A stretch of DNA of 64,000 nucleotides from Thioalkalivibrio sp. ALJ21 (GTDB lineage Bacteria; Pseudomonadota; Gammaproteobacteria; Ectothiorhodospirales; Ectothiorhodospiraceae). This document shows, one piece after another, positions 39,561 through 47,969 of this stretch; within the stretch, counting starts at the first letter, position 1, and each line of letters begins with the position of its first letter. The stretch lies in contig NZ_KB905155.1 in assembly GCF_000378605.1 (NCBI RefSeq), positions 1,206,416-1,270,415 of the forward strand, read 5' to 3'. The notes under the pieces were generated by a model, which saw only the letters and a list, made by a program, of their open reading frames with translations, was not told the DNA's origin and did no database searches. The position numbers and the translations under genes are program-made.

Positions 39561-40129
39561 AACGCGGCCTCGATCGCGGCGCGCAGGCGCCGGTCCTCGG
39601 GAGTCAGCCGCGTGCCGAACGAGGCCAGCACTTCGCCGTCGCGCCCGATTAGATACTTGTGGAAATTCCAGGACGGAAACTCGCCCGCCGCGGTCCCCAG
39701 GTAGTGGTAAAGCGTCCCGGGGGTCGCGTGGAGCCGCGAGGCGTGCACCTTTTCGTACATCGGGAACTGGATGCCGTAATTGGACCGGCAGAACTCGGCG
39801 ATATCCGCCTCGTCCTCGTATTCCTGCCCGGCGAAGTCGCCCGAGGGGAACCCCAGCACACTGAACCCTTGCTCTTGAAGTTCCGCGTTCAACGCCTCCA
39901 GGCCCTCGTATTGCGGGGTGAAACCGCACTGGCTTGCCGTATTGACCACCAGCAGCACTTGACCGGCATGGCGATCACACAGTCGCACGGGTTCGGATGC
40001 GGTCAGCGGACGCATCTCGAAGTCGAGACTCGCGGGGCACATTGCCCCCGCCTCGCCGGCCAGCACGCTAGACCCCGAGCCTGCCCACAACAGCCATACC
40101 ACCACAAGGAACCGAACACCCTTACCCAT
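39557..40129 (-). CDS. Glutathione peroxidase family protein, exported
   Basis: 190 residues from ATG 40129 with a signal peptide (FLVVVWLLWAGSGSSVLAG). The peroxidatic cysteine is in NTASQCGFTPQY; the WNFHKYLI motif keeps the Trp and Asn of the Gpx catalytic tetrad, but the Gln of FPCNQF is replaced by Asp (FPSGDFAGQE). This variant is seen in some periplasmic bacterial Gpx. It is the first gene of an operon with DUF3429 and folE and is transcribed away from the cfa operon across the CarH-like operator. Confidence 0.88.
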   Translation of the reverse strand: MGKGVRFLVVVWLLWAGSGSSVLAGEAGAMCPASLDFEMRPLTASEPVRLCDRHAGQVLLVVNTASQCGFTPQYEGLEALNAELQEQGFSVLGFPSGDFAGQEYEDEADIAEFCRSNYGIQFPMYEKVHASRLHATPGTLYHYLGTAAGEFPSWNFHKYLIGRDGEVLASFGTRLTPEDRRLRAAIEAAL

Positions 40130-40194
40130 CGCTGCAACCTCCGTGCCCCTGGCCATGCCGGGCCCACTCTGCGCCGTATTCTGGACGGCGGCCA

Positions 40195-40231
40195 TTTACA
40201 GGCATTGTACAGGTCCTGTATAAGATGTACA
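40195..40231. promoter_or_regulatory. Divergent promoter with 11-bp-phased TnTACA repeats, CarH/LitR-like operator
   Basis: Hexamers TTTACA (40195), TGTACA (40206), TGTATA (40217) and TGTACA (40226): the first three start exactly 11 bp apart. For the plus-strand operon, TTTACA is a -35 with 18 bases to TATAAG (40219-40224) as the -10. For the minus-strand operon, TGTACA (40226-40231) serves as -35 with 16 bases to TACAAT (40204-40209). CarH/LitR, the MerR-family B12 photoreceptors, bind tandem TACA-type repeats about 11 bp apart overlapping the -35. No regulator gene lies in the window. Confidence 0.55.
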
Positions 40232-40262
40232 TCACCCCTTAGATGGAATCGAAACCGTCATC

Positions 40263-41636
40263 ATGAGCACCTCTCGCATCGCCGTCATCGGCAGCGGCAT
40301 CGCCGGGCTGGCCAGCGGCTGGATCCTGCAGTCGCGCCACCAGGTGCGCCTGTTCGAGGCGGCGCCCGAACTGGGCGGTCACGCCCACACCATCGAGGTA
40401 TCCGACCCGGAGGGCCCCACTCACCTCGATACCGGTTTCGTGGTGTACAACGAGCGCAACTACCCGCTGCTGACGCGCCTGTTTCGCGACCTGAGCGTGC
40501 CGACCCAGCCGACTGAAATGTCGTTCTCCTGTTCCCGGCATCCCCACGGGGTGGAATACGCCGGCAGCAACCTGAACACCCTGTTCGCGCAACGGCGCAA
40601 CCTGCTCAGCCCGCGCTTTTTGCGCATGAGTACCGACATCCTGCGCTTCAACCGTCTGGGGCATCGACTGTTCGAAAGGGGCGAGACCCCTCAGGGCACC
40701 CTGGACGATTTTTTCTCACGGCACCGCTTTGGCCGTGGATTCATCGAGGACTACCTGTTGCCAATGGCCGCCGCGATCTGGTCCGCCCCGCCGGAGTCCA
40801 TCCGCGAGTTCCCGTCTGCAAGTTTCCTGCGATTCTTTCGCAACCACGGGCTGCTGGACCTGCGCGACCGCCCGCAGTGGCGAACCGTGCGCGGTGGCAG
40901 CCGCGAATACGTGCAGCGCCTCGCCGCGCGGCTCGAGCCACGCAGCGTAATCCACGAGGCCGTGCGCGCCGTGATCCCGGAAGACGGCCAATGGCGCGTG
41001 CTGACCGCGGAGCGTTCCGAGGGGTTTGATCAGGTCGTGTTTGCCTGTCATGCGAACGACGCGCGCCGTCTCCTGGGGCGGGCCGTGCCTGTACTCGACG
41101 GCCTTCTCGCGGACTGCCGCTTCCAGGAAAATCGCGCGATCGTGCATACCGACCCCACCCTGATGCCCCGCTCGCGTCGCGTCTGGTCCTCCTGGAACTA
41201 CCTGAGCGGGCGTACCACGCAGCCGGGTGAGCGGGTCTCGGTCTCCTACTGGATGAACCGCCTGCATAACCTGAAACGACGTCGTGACTACGTGATCAGC
41301 CTGAACCCCTGGCGCGAACCCCACCCGACGACGGTGCTCGGCGAGCATCTTTGGGAACACCCGGTAATGGATGCCCTCGCCGAGCGCGCACGCCAGCGGC
41401 TGAAGGATCGCCAGGGCGAGGATGGGCTCTACTTCGCCGGGGCCTGGATGGGCGACGGCTTCCACGAGGACGGGCTGCGCTCCGCCGTGGCAATCGGCGA
41501 GGGAATGGGCATCGTACCCCCGTGGAACTCCACGCCGAGTGCCTCACCCGCGCCGGTGGCCGTGGATCCGAAGCCGGTCAACGGCGGCGGCGCGACGCCG
41601 TCGGCGGCACCGGCTGCGCGCCCCGAGGACGTCTGA
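40263..41636 (+). CDS. FAD-dependent oxidoreductase (COG2907 amine-oxidase-like) of the cfa cluster
   Basis: 457-residue flavoprotein: RIAVIGSGIAGLASGWIL and FEAAPELGGHAHTIEV are the dinucleotide and second FAD motifs; GLYFAGAWMGDGFHEDG is the C-terminal FAD motif. This family occurs next to DUF1365 and Cfa genes; in Rhodobacter such clusters belong to the ChrR/sigmaE singlet-oxygen response and to furan fatty acid synthesis (Ufa proteins). A proline- and alanine-rich tail of 40 residues is extra. First gene of the operon after the CarH-like operator. Confidence 0.9.
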   Translation: MSTSRIAVIGSGIAGLASGWILQSRHQVRLFEAAPELGGHAHTIEVSDPEGPTHLDTGFVVYNERNYPLLTRLFRDLSVPTQPTEMSFSCSRHPHGVEYAGSNLNTLFAQRRNLLSPRFLRMSTDILRFNRLGHRLFERGETPQGTLDDFFSRHRFGRGFIEDYLLPMAAAIWSAPPESIREFPSASFLRFFRNHGLLDLRDRPQWRTVRGGSREYVQRLAARLEPRSVIHEAVRAVIPEDGQWRVLTAERSEGFDQVVFACHANDARRLLGRAVPVLDGLLADCRFQENRAIVHTDPTLMPRSRRVWSSWNYLSGRTTQPGERVSVSYWMNRLHNLKRRRDYVISLNPWREPHPTTVLGEHLWEHPVMDALAERARQRLKDRQGEDGLYFAGAWMGDGFHEDGLRSAVAIGEGMGIVPPWNSTPSASPAPVAVDPKPVNGGGATPSAAPAARPEDV

Positions 41637-41645
41637 GGCGCTGGC

Positions 41646-42416
41646 ATGGACGCGGCCCTGGTCTACACATCGGTAGTGCACCAGCGCATTGCCGCGCCGG
41701 CGTACCGCTTTCGCTATCCGGTAATCGCCGCGCTGTTTGACATCGATCACCTGGAGGCCACCGCGGAACGTTGCCGGCTGTTCTCGCTGGACCGTTTTAA
41801 CCTGTTCAGCCTGCATACCCGCGACCACGGCCCGCGCGATGGTCGCCCCTGGCGGCCCTGGATCGAGTCCCGTCTCGCGGAGCACGGCATTGAGCTCGCG
41901 GGCGGCGCAATCCACCTGCTCGCGATGCCGCGCGTATTCGGTCACGCGTTCAACCCACTCAGCGCCTGGTTCGCCTATCACGCGGATGGCGGGTTGCGTG
42001 GTGTGTTGCTGGAAGTCCGCAACACCTTCGGCGAGCACCACCACTACCTGCTGCACGAAGGCGGCCGCGCTATGACCACACCGGTACGCCAGGAGAAGGA
42101 CAAGGCCTTTCACGTATCCCCGTTCATCGACATGGATGCGCGCTACGCCTTCGCCATATCGCCCGCACGCATGGAACGCGGTGCCACCGTGCGCCTCGCA
42201 ATCCGCGAGACCCAGGCGGGTTCGCCGTTCCTGATCGCGACCCAGCACGGCCGCCTGAGGGACTTCAGCGACCAGACCCTGCGGGCCGCGCTGTTCCACC
42301 AGCCCTGGATGACCCTCAAGGTCCTGCCACTGATTCACTGGCAGGCACTCAAGATCTGGCTGCGCGGCGGACGCTACCACCCGCGCCCCGCGCCACCGCA
42401 AAAGGAGATGCACTGA
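41646..42416 (+). CDS. DUF1365 protein of the cfa cluster
   Basis: 256 residues with the family signatures VYTSVVHQRIAAPAYRFRYP, MPRVFGHAFNPLSAWFAYHA, VRNTFGEHHHYLLHEG and KAFHVSPFIDMDARYAF. DUF1365 proteins are almost always found between the flavin oxidoreductase and Cfa-like methyltransferase and are suspected to take part in fatty-acyl modification. Starts 9 bp after the previous gene and ends overlapping the cfa start codon by one base. Confidence 0.9.
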   Translation: MDAALVYTSVVHQRIAAPAYRFRYPVIAALFDIDHLEATAERCRLFSLDRFNLFSLHTRDHGPRDGRPWRPWIESRLAEHGIELAGGAIHLLAMPRVFGHAFNPLSAWFAYHADGGLRGVLLEVRNTFGEHHHYLLHEGGRAMTTPVRQEKDKAFHVSPFIDMDARYAFAISPARMERGATVRLAIRETQAGSPFLIATQHGRLRDFSDQTLRAALFHQPWMTLKVLPLIHWQALKIWLRGGRYHPRPAPPQKEMH

Positions 42417-43669
42417 TGTCCGTCGAACAAGGAAGCGCGACCGCCGAGTTCGCGACCCGCCGGCACTGGGCCCTGCGACTGATCGCCCGGACCCTAAGCG
42501 GTCTTGAACATGGACAGTTGACGCTGGTCGGCCCACGCGGGGAACGGGAGGTCGTACGGGGTGCACAGTCTGGCCGCGAGGCCATCTGGCACCTGAAGCG
42601 GCCCTGGCGGACGCTGCTGCGCATCCTGCGCCACGGCGATCTCGGTTTTGCCGAGGGCTATATCGCGGGGGACTGGAATACGCCGGACCTGAAGGGCCTG
42701 CTGCACCTCGCCACGGACAACGAGGCGGCGCTGGCCGATCTCGCGGCCCGCCCCGTGGTCCAGCGCCAATTCGACGCCCTGCGCCACTGGTGGCACCGCA
42801 ACAGCCGCCGCGGCAGTCGTGCCAACATCCGCTTCCACTACGATCTAGGCAACGACTTTTATCGCCTGTGGCTTGATCCGAGCATGAGCTACTCCGCAGC
42901 CCTGTTCAGCCGCGGAGACGAGGCCCTGGAGAGTGCCCAGCAGCGCAAGTACGAGCGCCTGCTGGATCAACTCGACGCCGCCCCCGGGTCCCACATCCTC
43001 GAGATCGGGTGCGGCTGGGGCGGCTTTGCCGAACTCGCTGCGCGACGCGGCCATCAGGTCACGGCCATTACCCTGTCGCAAGAGCAGCTCGACTACGCCC
43101 GCGAGCGGATCGAACGGGCCGGTCTCTCCGACCGTGTCGAACTGCGCCTGCAGGATTACCGCGACGTAACCGGACAGTTCGACCATGTCGTGTCGATCGA
43201 GATGTTCGAGGCGGTTGGGCAACAATGGTGGCCCGGCTTCTTCGAAACGGTTCGCGCCTCCTTGCGCCCGGGCGGGCGTGCCGCGCTGCAAGTCATCACC
43301 ATCGACGAGGCCGCGTTCGACTACTACCGCAACAACGCCGACTTCATCCAGCTGTATGTCTTCCCGGGCGGGATGCTGCCGTCCGTCCCCCGCTTCAACG
43401 CCGCCGCGCGTCAGGCGGGCCTCGCGATCGGCGATCAGCGGTTCTTCGGGCAGGACTACGCCGAAACCCTGCGTCGCTGGGATCGCGAGGTGCGCCATGC
43501 CGAACCCGTCATCGAGGCCCTCGGATACTCCCCCGAGTTCCTGCGCATGTGGCGCTACTACCTCGCCTACTGCGAAGTCGGTTTCGAGCACCAGCGTGTC
43601 GACCTGATGCAGGTGGTCCTGGAGCCGCGAGACCGGGACGAGCGAACTCCCCACATGACCGCCCAATAA
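42416..43669 (+). CDS. cfa: Cyclopropane-fatty-acyl-phospholipid synthase family methyltransferase
   Basis: 417 residues. SAM-binding motif HILEIGCGWGGFAELAA; the segment FHYDLGNDFYRLWLDPSMSYSAALF and YRNNADFIQLYVFPGGMLPS are typical of Cfa and of the UfaM-type methylases. It transfers a methylene or methyl group from SAM to unsaturated acyl chains. Because it sits with COG2907 and DUF1365 partners, the product may be a methylated or furan fatty acid rather than a plain cyclopropane; sequence alone does not decide. Confidence 0.92.
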   Translation: MSVEQGSATAEFATRRHWALRLIARTLSGLEHGQLTLVGPRGEREVVRGAQSGREAIWHLKRPWRTLLRILRHGDLGFAEGYIAGDWNTPDLKGLLHLATDNEAALADLAARPVVQRQFDALRHWWHRNSRRGSRANIRFHYDLGNDFYRLWLDPSMSYSAALFSRGDEALESAQQRKYERLLDQLDAAPGSHILEIGCGWGGFAELAARRGHQVTAITLSQEQLDYARERIERAGLSDRVELRLQDYRDVTGQFDHVVSIEMFEAVGQQWWPGFFETVRASLRPGGRAALQVITIDEAAFDYYRNNADFIQLYVFPGGMLPSVPRFNAAARQAGLAIGDQRFFGQDYAETLRRWDREVRHAEPVIEALGYSPEFLRMWRYYLAYCEVGFEHQRVDLMQVVLEPRDRDERTPHMTAQ

Positions 43670-43859
43670 TCCAAGATTCTCACGAGCGCTTCCCACCGTT
43701 GAGCGCAAACTAGTACCCAATCACCAGTTTATTGGGACGCCAGTCACAGGACGGTTCTGGATTCGTCGACTAGAATGCAAATTTCCGGGCTCATGGAAAG
43801 CGGGATTCGGCCACACCCGCCCCGTGTGGTCGATCCCCGATTGGTCGAGGACTCCAGCC

Positions 43860-44318
43860 ATGCAACAACGCATTCAGTTCCGCGAGGCCAGCTGGCCCGC
43901 AGACGCCGAAGCCATCTCCGCCGTTCGTCGGGAGGTCTTCATCGAAGAACAGGGCGTCCCCGAGCCGCTGGAATTCGACGGTCTGGATGTGACCGCACTG
44001 CACTGGCTGGCCATCGGCCCTGGCGAGGAACCGATCGGCACCCTGCGCATGCTGCCCTCCGGACAAATCGGGCGCATGGCCGTGCGCGAACCCTGGCGCG
44101 GCCACGGCATCGGCTCGCGCCTGCTCGACTACGCCGTTGAGGCCGCCATCCGCCATGGCTGGCGCGAAGTCTGGCTGAACGCCCAGAACACCCGCCTGGG
44201 CTTCTACGCCCAGCACGACTTCTTCATCATCTCCGACACCTTCGAGGACGCCGGCATCCCCCACCGCCGCATGCTCCGCCGCATCCGCCAGCCCCTCGCG
44301 CAGGCCCAGGCCGGGTAA
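43860..44318 (+). CDS. GNAT family N-acetyltransferase
   Basis: 152-residue acetyltransferase. The N-terminal RREVFIEEQGVPEPLEFDGLD and the acetyl-CoA loop VREPWRGHGIGSRLLDYAV are clear; NAQNTRLGFYAQHDFFIISDTFEDAGIPHRRM is the terminal signature of the ElaA-like group. Starts with ATG 43860. A 13-copy heptanucleotide repeat begins 10 bases after the stop. Substrate unknown. Confidence 0.88.
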   Translation: MQQRIQFREASWPADAEAISAVRREVFIEEQGVPEPLEFDGLDVTALHWLAIGPGEEPIGTLRMLPSGQIGRMAVREPWRGHGIGSRLLDYAVEAAIRHGWREVWLNAQNTRLGFYAQHDFFIISDTFEDAGIPHRRMLRRIRQPLAQAQAG

Positions 44319-44328
44319 CCAACACCCA

Positions 44329-44419
44329 AGTCCCGAGTCCCGAGTCCCGAGTCCCGAGTCCCGAGTCCCGAGTCCCGAGTCCCGAGTCCCGAGTCCCGAG
44401 TCCCGAGTCCCGAGTCCCG
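44329..44419. repeat. Tandem heptanucleotide repeat, 13 exact copies of AGTCCCG
   Basis: 91 bases consist of exactly 13 units of AGTCCCG with no interruptions, immediately after the GNAT gene. The following ACTCGGGAC (44427-44435 region) is the complement of the repeat and could fold back on any unit. Such perfect short tandem repeats expand and contract by slippage. A minus-strand frame through it would encode repeated RDSGLGT but has no gene support. Confidence 0.95.
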
Positions 44420-44611
44420 CGACGATACTCGGGACAATGCCCTCATACAGCGCACGCTCTGCGGGTTATCCAGGATTGTCGATACGGCCCGTTTCTTCCC
44501 CACACAAACGCTTCACCCGAATCATCCATCTCGATTGACTGCGCGTGCAGCAGATGCGCGACGGGCGCTAGTTGCCTATGCTGAGTAGAGACCCTGCCCG
44601 GAGGCGACTGC

Positions 44612-45094
44612 ATGGCCGAACCGACCACCGACCCCGTGATGGAGGATGCCGCCGTGCTTATCGCGGAGCTGCTGGATCAGACCCGGCGGCGCTTCTGGCT
44701 GCATGCACGCGTGGAACTGCTGGCGGAGTTCCGCGACCTGGAGCTGGGCTCGCACCTGGCCAACATCGCGCGCCGCCACCGGCATACGGACATCCGCATT
44801 CTGGTGGACGACGATCTGGCGCTGCGCGATCGCATCCCTGGACTGGTCGAAACTATCAAGCGTCTGCCCACCGCCGTCACCGTGCGCCGGCTCGACTCCG
44901 CCGAGGAGAGCCCCCTCACGCTGACCGCAATCGCTGACCACAGCGGCTGGATGCAGCTGACCCAGGCTGGAGGGCAACGGATCCTCCGCGGGGATGTCGA
45001 TGATCGTGGGGGCACCCAGCGGGCCGCCCTGGATTTCGAGGCGAACTGGAGTCTCAGCGATGAAGCGATCGAACTTCGCCGGCTCATGGTCTAG
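44612..45094 (+). CDS. Hypothetical protein, phospholipase-D-like N-terminal pattern
   Basis: 160 residues, soluble and charged: LIAELLDQTRRRFWLHARVELLAEFRDLELGSHLANIARR then RHTDIRILVDDDLALRDRIPGLVETIKRL. This layout (region that reads as a strand-helix pair followed by I-R-I-L-V-D) resembles a half phospholipase-D fold without the HKD motif. It is found next to GNAT genes in several gammaproteobacteria. It overlaps the next gene by 35 bp. Function unknown. Confidence 0.7.
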   Translation: MAEPTTDPVMEDAAVLIAELLDQTRRRFWLHARVELLAEFRDLELGSHLANIARRHRHTDIRILVDDDLALRDRIPGLVETIKRLPTAVTVRRLDSAEESPLTLTAIADHSGWMQLTQAGGQRILRGDVDDRGGTQRAALDFEANWSLSDEAIELRRLMV

Positions 45095-45896
45095 ACGCCA
45101 CACCCTGCGGATGTTGGCAGGGTGCCTGCTGTTTGGCGGGGCCACGGCGTCCAGCAGCGCCCGGGATGCGCATGCCGAGGTCGCGGTCCTCCCTCTCCAG
45201 AACCGCCCGGCGGCCGAGATTCTTCCCGAGCTCCAGGGCCTGTTCGGCGAGGCGGCCACACTACGGGCCGACGGCTTCCGCCTCCTGGTGCGCGCCGACG
45301 CCCAGACTCTCGAACAAATCCGCAACGTCGTAACCGAGCTCGACCTCGCGTCGAGGGACCTGATCCTCTCGGTACGCCGCAGCAGCGAGCGCCCCCGCCA
45401 GGAGACCGGCGCCGCCCTCGACATCGAATCCGGCCCCGATGGAACCCGCGCCCAGGGCACTGCGCGGCGCTGGACCACCGCCCGCCACGACGACCAGACC
45501 CAGCAGGTCCGCCTGCGCGAAGGCACCGAGGCCGTCATCCTGGTCGGCGAGACCGAGGCCCACGGCTTCCGCGTATTCGCCGGCCGCGCCGGCGTCGGCA
45601 TGGAACCACTCTTTCGCGACACCGCCCGCGGCTTCCGCGTGCAGCCCCACGCACAGCCCGACGGCCGCATCCGCGTGGATATCTTTCAGCTGCACGAGCA
45701 GCCACCCGCCACAACCATGGGCCGCGTGGAACGTCAGGCCGTCGAATCCTCCATCACCATCCAGCCCGGTGCATGGCACGAACTTGCCGGAGTAGGCCGC
45801 ACCCTCAACCTCGACGAACGCGGCATTGCCTCCCGTCGCACCAGCCGCGCACGCGATGCCCTGTCGCTTCAGATCCGAGTCGACCCGATCGACTGA
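45060..45896 (+). CDS. Exported protein with secretin-type short (N0/N1-like) domain
   Basis: 278 residues from ATG 45060. The N-terminus has a twin-arginine-like pattern (SRRHTLRMLAGCLLFGG) before a signal cleavage near AHA. The segment VAVLPLQNRPAAEILPELQGLFG and later VRADAQTLEQIRNVVTELD match the NolW-type domain found in secretins. No secretin pore domain follows. It may be a periplasmic adaptor of a secretion or pilus system, or a stand-alone relic. The longer frame to 44994 lies within the previous gene. Confidence 0.75.
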   Translation: MKRSNFAGSWSRRHTLRMLAGCLLFGGATASSSARDAHAEVAVLPLQNRPAAEILPELQGLFGEAATLRADGFRLLVRADAQTLEQIRNVVTELDLASRDLILSVRRSSERPRQETGAALDIESGPDGTRAQGTARRWTTARHDDQTQQVRLREGTEAVILVGETEAHGFRVFAGRAGVGMEPLFRDTARGFRVQPHAQPDGRIRVDIFQLHEQPPATTMGRVERQAVESSITIQPGAWHELAGVGRTLNLDERGIASRRTSRARDALSLQIRVDPID

Positions 45897-46186
45897 TCGT
45901 CCACCAGGGGACACAGGACCTTCGATACCGTAGGGGCCCCCGGCCGCTACTAGCAGCACCCACTGACCGTCATCCTGGAAACCGCGCAGCGGTTATCCGG
46001 GATCTCCCACCTGGCTCGTAACCCACCCCGTGCCAGCCCCATCGGCGTGGATCCGGGCTCTCCGCTTCGCTGCGGCCGGGATGACGAAGACGGGCCGTCC
46101 CCGCAGCAATGGCAGGGAGCCGATCCGCTAACCAAAATGCCCGCATCCACCCCGAAACGGGCACAACACCCCAGACCGCCAGACAC
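45897..46186. other. Non-coding gap, dispersed-repeat debris
   Basis: About 290 bases without a supported gene. 46041-46075 (GATCCGGGCTCTCC and CGGCCGGGATGACG) resembles fragments of palindromic repeats that are common in intergenic regions of proteobacteria. I see no promoter or RNA here. Confidence 0.4.
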
Positions 46187-46206
46187 AAAAAAGCCCCGAA
46201 CGGGGC
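46187..46206 (-). terminator. Second tandem terminator downstream of the porin gene
   Basis: GCCCCGAACGGGGC (46193-46206) forms a short stem that is followed on the minus strand by TTTTTT (46187-46192). It lies 20 bp beyond the first terminator and would act on the porin transcript. Confidence 0.7.
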
Positions 46207-46220
46207 CCAAGGTCGTGCAC

Positions 46221-46247
46221 AAAAAACGGGGCCCCTGGGGGCCCCGT
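46221..46247 (-). terminator. Intrinsic terminator of the porin gene
   Basis: ACGGGGCCCC (46226-46235) pairs with GGGGCCCCGT (46238-46247), followed on the minus strand by six T residues (46221-46226). Strong rho-independent terminator about 50 bp after the porin stop. Confidence 0.85.
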
Positions 46248-46296
46248 AAAACAAGCTAGTGCTTGTTGTTATACCGCTTGTAAGCAGTGCTCGGGC

Positions 46297-47382
46297 TTAG
46301 AACGACACCCGCATGCCGGCACCGACGCCGGTGAACGAGGTGGAGCTACCAGCATCGCCGGTGAACACGTCGTTGCTGATGCTGCGGCTATGGGCCGGGG
46401 CATCGTTGTCGTAGTCGGAGTACGACACACCCGCGAAGGCCATCACGCGGTTGCTGAAGTTGTGCTTCACAGCGATCGCGGCGTAGTCGATGTTGCCGTC
46501 ATCACCATCGTTGCTGTTGCGGGTGTGACCCAGGTTCAGCACAAAGTCGTTACGACCCACGGTGTAGGTGCCGGACAGGAAGTAGGTGTTGCCGTCGCCC
46601 ACGGTATTGCCAGCTTCGTCATCCCACTTATAGTCGGTCACTTCACCGACCAGGCGGAACGGACCGGCACGCCAGTCGGCACCGATCTTGGTCGCACGGA
46701 AATCACCACCATCTTCTTCCGGATGGGCACGGTAGTCGTTGGCGTGGTTGTGGGCGATGTACAGCTCGACCGGGTTCAGGTCGAAGTTCAGGCGACCGGC
46801 CAGGGCGCTGTTGCTGTCGTCGGTGTTGTCGACGAACGCAGCAACATTCAGGCTGACAATGCCGAAGCTGTTGCTGTACGCGATCCCTTCGTTCAGGTAG
46901 GAGCCTTCACCCAGGCCACCGAGCGGCTGCGGGTTCAGACGACCCCCATTGGTACGGGCCTGCATGAAGGTACCATTCAGCGGGTCCTTGCCAGCGGTCA
47001 CGTACGGGGAGGCCATGCGGCCGGCCTGGATGCGACCGAAGTTGCCTTCGAGGCCGACGAACTGGTCACGGGCGCCACGGTTCATGCCCTGACGAGTATC
47101 GACATCCTGCTCGACCTTCAGGAAGGCCTTCAGGCCGTTGCCCAGGTCATGGCTGGCCATGACGCCAATGCGGTTCGGGTTGCCACCGAACAGACGGCCT
47201 TCCGGCTCACCACCGACGAAACCGCCATCGTGCATGCGGAAGCCGCTATCGAGGTCACCACCGCTGTGGTGGACGATCTGCGTCTGCAGCTGACCGAACA
47301 GGGTGACGTTGGAGTCCGCGGCGGCGAAGGCCGGGACCGCGAAGGCGCCGGCAACGGCGACTGCGAGAATCTGTTTTTTCAT
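46297..47382 (-). CDS. Gram-negative trimeric porin
   Basis: 361 residues with a signal peptide (MKKQILAVAVAGAFAVPAFA) and an all-beta chain ending in the outer-membrane targeting pattern GAGMRVSF (terminal Phe). Segments NVTLFGQLQTQIVHHSG at the N-terminus and RNQFVGLEGNFGRIQAGR-like FVGLEGNFGRIQAGRM are typical of general bacterial porins (Porin_4 type), with an acidic surface. A strong sigma70 promoter (TTGAAA-17-TATAAA) and tandem terminators suggest high expression. Pore selectivity cannot be read. Confidence 0.9.
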   Translation of the reverse strand: MKKQILAVAVAGAFAVPAFAAADSNVTLFGQLQTQIVHHSGGDLDSGFRMHDGGFVGGEPEGRLFGGNPNRIGVMASHDLGNGLKAFLKVEQDVDTRQGMNRGARDQFVGLEGNFGRIQAGRMASPYVTAGKDPLNGTFMQARTNGGRLNPQPLGGLGEGSYLNEGIAYSNSFGIVSLNVAAFVDNTDDSNSALAGRLNFDLNPVELYIAHNHANDYRAHPEEDGGDFRATKIGADWRAGPFRLVGEVTDYKWDDEAGNTVGDGNTYFLSGTYTVGRNDFVLNLGHTRNSNDGDDGNIDYAAIAVKHNFSNRVMAFAGVSYSDYDNDAPAHSRSISNDVFTGDAGSSTSFTGVGAGMRVSF

Positions 47383-47459
47383 GTTGCGTATCTCCCAGGA
47401 GAGGTGTTTGGTTCGTTTCTACGCCTGCATCCACGGTCGATGCCGCGAATGACAGGTGT

Positions 47460-47488
47460 TTTATATACACCACGGTGTCGCATTTCAA
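47460..47488 (-). promoter_or_regulatory. Sigma70 promoter of the porin gene
   Basis: On the minus strand TTGAAA (47483-47488) and TATAAA (47460-47465) are separated by 17 bases; the transcript would have a leader of roughly 70 bases, with GGGAG before the ATG at 47382. No OmpR-type site is recognised. Bases 47489-47845 upstream hold no gene I can support. Confidence 0.65.
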
Positions 47489-47845
47489 CCCTTTGTGGCG
47501 AAAAAATGTCGATTGCGTTGGAAGTTTGCTCTGCGGCAACCGGGAAAAGGTCGTGGATACGGGCTGAAGACAAAGCAAGATGCCGCCCCAACCTGTTGAA
47601 TTGTGGAGGGAATGAAAGACCCCGATGACACCGAAAAGTTGTGACGCAAGGCGCATATAAGAGCGTGGTTATACTGCAAAAATATAGGCCGTGAGTCGGT
47701 CTCGAGCGTGACATTGGCCACTCGATACGATGTTGCATATGCGCGACAAGGGATTGGCACGCACGCATCTCGGAAGCTTTGTTGCGAAAAGCCGACAGAT
47801 GAGGGAGAAACGGCGCCTGGGTTTTCGAGGTCGGTGGCCTTGGCT

Positions 47846-47917
47846 TGTAGGAGGCCAGCCCTCTGGCCGATCAAACGTTAGATCAGACCCAATCGGCCAG
47901 AGGGCTGGCCTCCTACA
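47846..47917. repeat. 26-bp perfect inverted repeat with REP-like ends
   Basis: Arms 47846-47871 and 47892-47917 are perfect complements (beginning TGTAGGAGGCCAGCCC), separated by 20 bases. Each arm has a GGCCAG-CTGGCC core, like REP elements, so this is a head-to-head REP pair (BIME-like). It lies between the porin and the ubiquinone hydroxylase operon. Confidence 0.8.
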
Positions 47918-47969
47918 GGGCAATCAGGGTCGTGGGATATGGATGAGCGCCGCGGACCAAGCCGCGAGG

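Noticed and set aside
44329..44419. CRISPR array
   Set aside because: Units are 7 bp with no spacers and no cas genes nearby; it is a simple tandem repeat.
44204..44503. Minus-strand ORF with RDSGLGT repeats
   Set aside because: Arises only from the heptanucleotide array; no ribosome binding site or conserved part.
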